A DNA stretch of 5,360 nucleotides from Deltaproteobacteria bacterium (lineage in GTDB: Bacteria > Desulfobacterota > Binatia > UBA9968 > CAXXLF01). The stretch lies in assembly GCA_022571535.1 (NCBI GenBank), contig JACZXR010000195.1, forward strand, positions 1-5,360, given 5' to 3'. Each line of letters opens with the position of its first letter. Within the stretch, counting starts at the first letter, position 1. Shown one piece after another: positions 4,808-5,360 of this stretch. A program made the translations under genes and the position numbers. The notes beneath the pieces were generated by a model. It was not told the DNA's origin and did not search any database. It was given only the letters and a program-made list of their open reading frames with translations.

Positions 4808-5360
4808 ATGGGTAAGATTAAAAGGAACGTTTATTTTTTTGGTGGCGGGAAGGCTGAGGGGAAGGCAGCCATGAGAAATTTTCTTGGAGGGAAGGGCGCC
4901 GGGCTCCATGAAATGACACGGATGGGGGTGCCGGTTCCGCCTGGTTTTACGATCGTAACGGACGTATGCGGCTATTACTACTCGCACGGACACCGGTATC
5001 CTAAAGGTCTGGAGAGAGAAGCCACGGGTGCGCTTCGTCGGGTAGAGAAATTAATGGGAAAGAGGTTCGGTGATCCGAAGAACCCTCTGTTGGTGTCGGT
5101 TCGATCAGGGGCCCGCGAGTCCATGCCTGGAATGATGGACACAATTCTGAACCTGGGTCTCAATGATCAAACCGTTCAGGGCCTGATCGCCCGCACTCGG
5201 AACCCCCGTTTTGCCTTTGATTCTTATCGCCGCTTTGTACAGATGTACGGTGACGTTGTTTTGGGACTTAAGCCAAGAGGGAAAAATGAACGCGATCCAT
5301 TTGAGCTGATCCTGGAGCGCAAAAAAGAGCGACGAGGTATCCAGCTCGACACCGAGTTGA
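4808..5360 (+). CDS. ppdK: Pyruvate, phosphate dikinase, N-terminal part (3' end outside the window)
   Basis: PPDK reversibly converts pyruvate, ATP and phosphate to phosphoenolpyruvate, AMP and pyrophosphate, linking pyruvate to gluconeogenesis or running glycolytically in PPi-using bacteria. The visible 184 codons are the start of the ATP-grasp nucleotide-binding domain. They include VYFFGGGKAEG (8-18), the LGGKGAGLHEM loop (26-36) with Lys29, PVPPGFTIVTDVC (42-54) and VSVRSGARESMPGMMDTILN (97-116) with Arg99. Lys29 and Arg99 align with the ATP-binding Lys22 and Arg92 of Clostridium symbiosum PPDK. SMPGMMDTILNLGLND separates PPDK from PEP synthase. Full-length enzymes have about 870-900 residues, so about four fifths is missing on the right. 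ATG at 4808 fits the family N-terminus. AAGGAG lies only 2 nt away, so the spacing is tight. The leader upstream is long and structured. Confidence 0.97.
   Translation, partial: MGKIKRNVYFFGGGKAEGKAAMRNFLGGKGAGLHEMTRMGVPVPPGFTIVTDVCGYYYSHGHRYPKGLEREATGALRRVEKLMGKRFGDPKNPLLVSVRSGARESMPGMMDTILNLGLNDQTVQGLIARTRNPRFAFDSYRRFVQMYGDVVLGLKPRGKNERDPFELILERKKERRGIQLDTEL

Noticed and set aside
4781..5163. Minus-strand open frames opposite the start of ppdK
   Set aside because: The plus strand encodes highly conserved PPDK motifs throughout, so the antisense frames have no independent support.

Overview
The window is a chromosomal housekeeping locus from a bacterium. It holds the Hsp70 chaperone operon on the minus strand and two plus-strand genes, recO and the start of a pyruvate phosphate dikinase gene. 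DnaK has the long Gram-negative-type form with the VVDADFEEV tail, and base composition is moderate to slightly GC-rich by eye. This would fit an environmental Gram-negative lineage such as a deltaproteobacterium, Nitrospirota or NC10-like organism. That placement is an impression from protein style, not a demonstrated assignment.

Minus strand, in transcription order: a sigma70-like promoter (3599-3627) reads into grpE (3564-2938), then dnaK (2875-956), then dnaJ (840 to beyond the left edge, 280 codons visible). GrpE is the nucleotide exchange factor, DnaK the ATP-driven chaperone, and DnaJ the J-domain co-chaperone that delivers clients and stimulates ATP hydrolysis. A strong intrinsic terminator lies between dnaK and dnaJ, and dnaJ starts with TTG, so dnaJ is probably made in smaller amounts than dnaK. 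The 153-bp region upstream of grpE has no hrcA and no CIRCE operator. Instead, an inverted repeat sits on the -35 box of the grpE promoter.

Plus strand: recO (3718-4530) is transcribed divergently from grpE and encodes a zinc-finger recombination mediator. A weak terminator-like hairpin follows it. A 277-bp non-coding stretch (4531-4807) with AU-rich inverted repeats and a G8 run then leads to ppdK (4808 to beyond the right edge, 184 codons visible).

No novel multi-gene system, mobile element, CRISPR array, tRNA or rRNA is visible. The points worth a second look are regulatory: the intra-operon terminator, the palindromic grpE promoter, alternative hairpins between grpE and dnaK, and the structured leader in front of ppdK.
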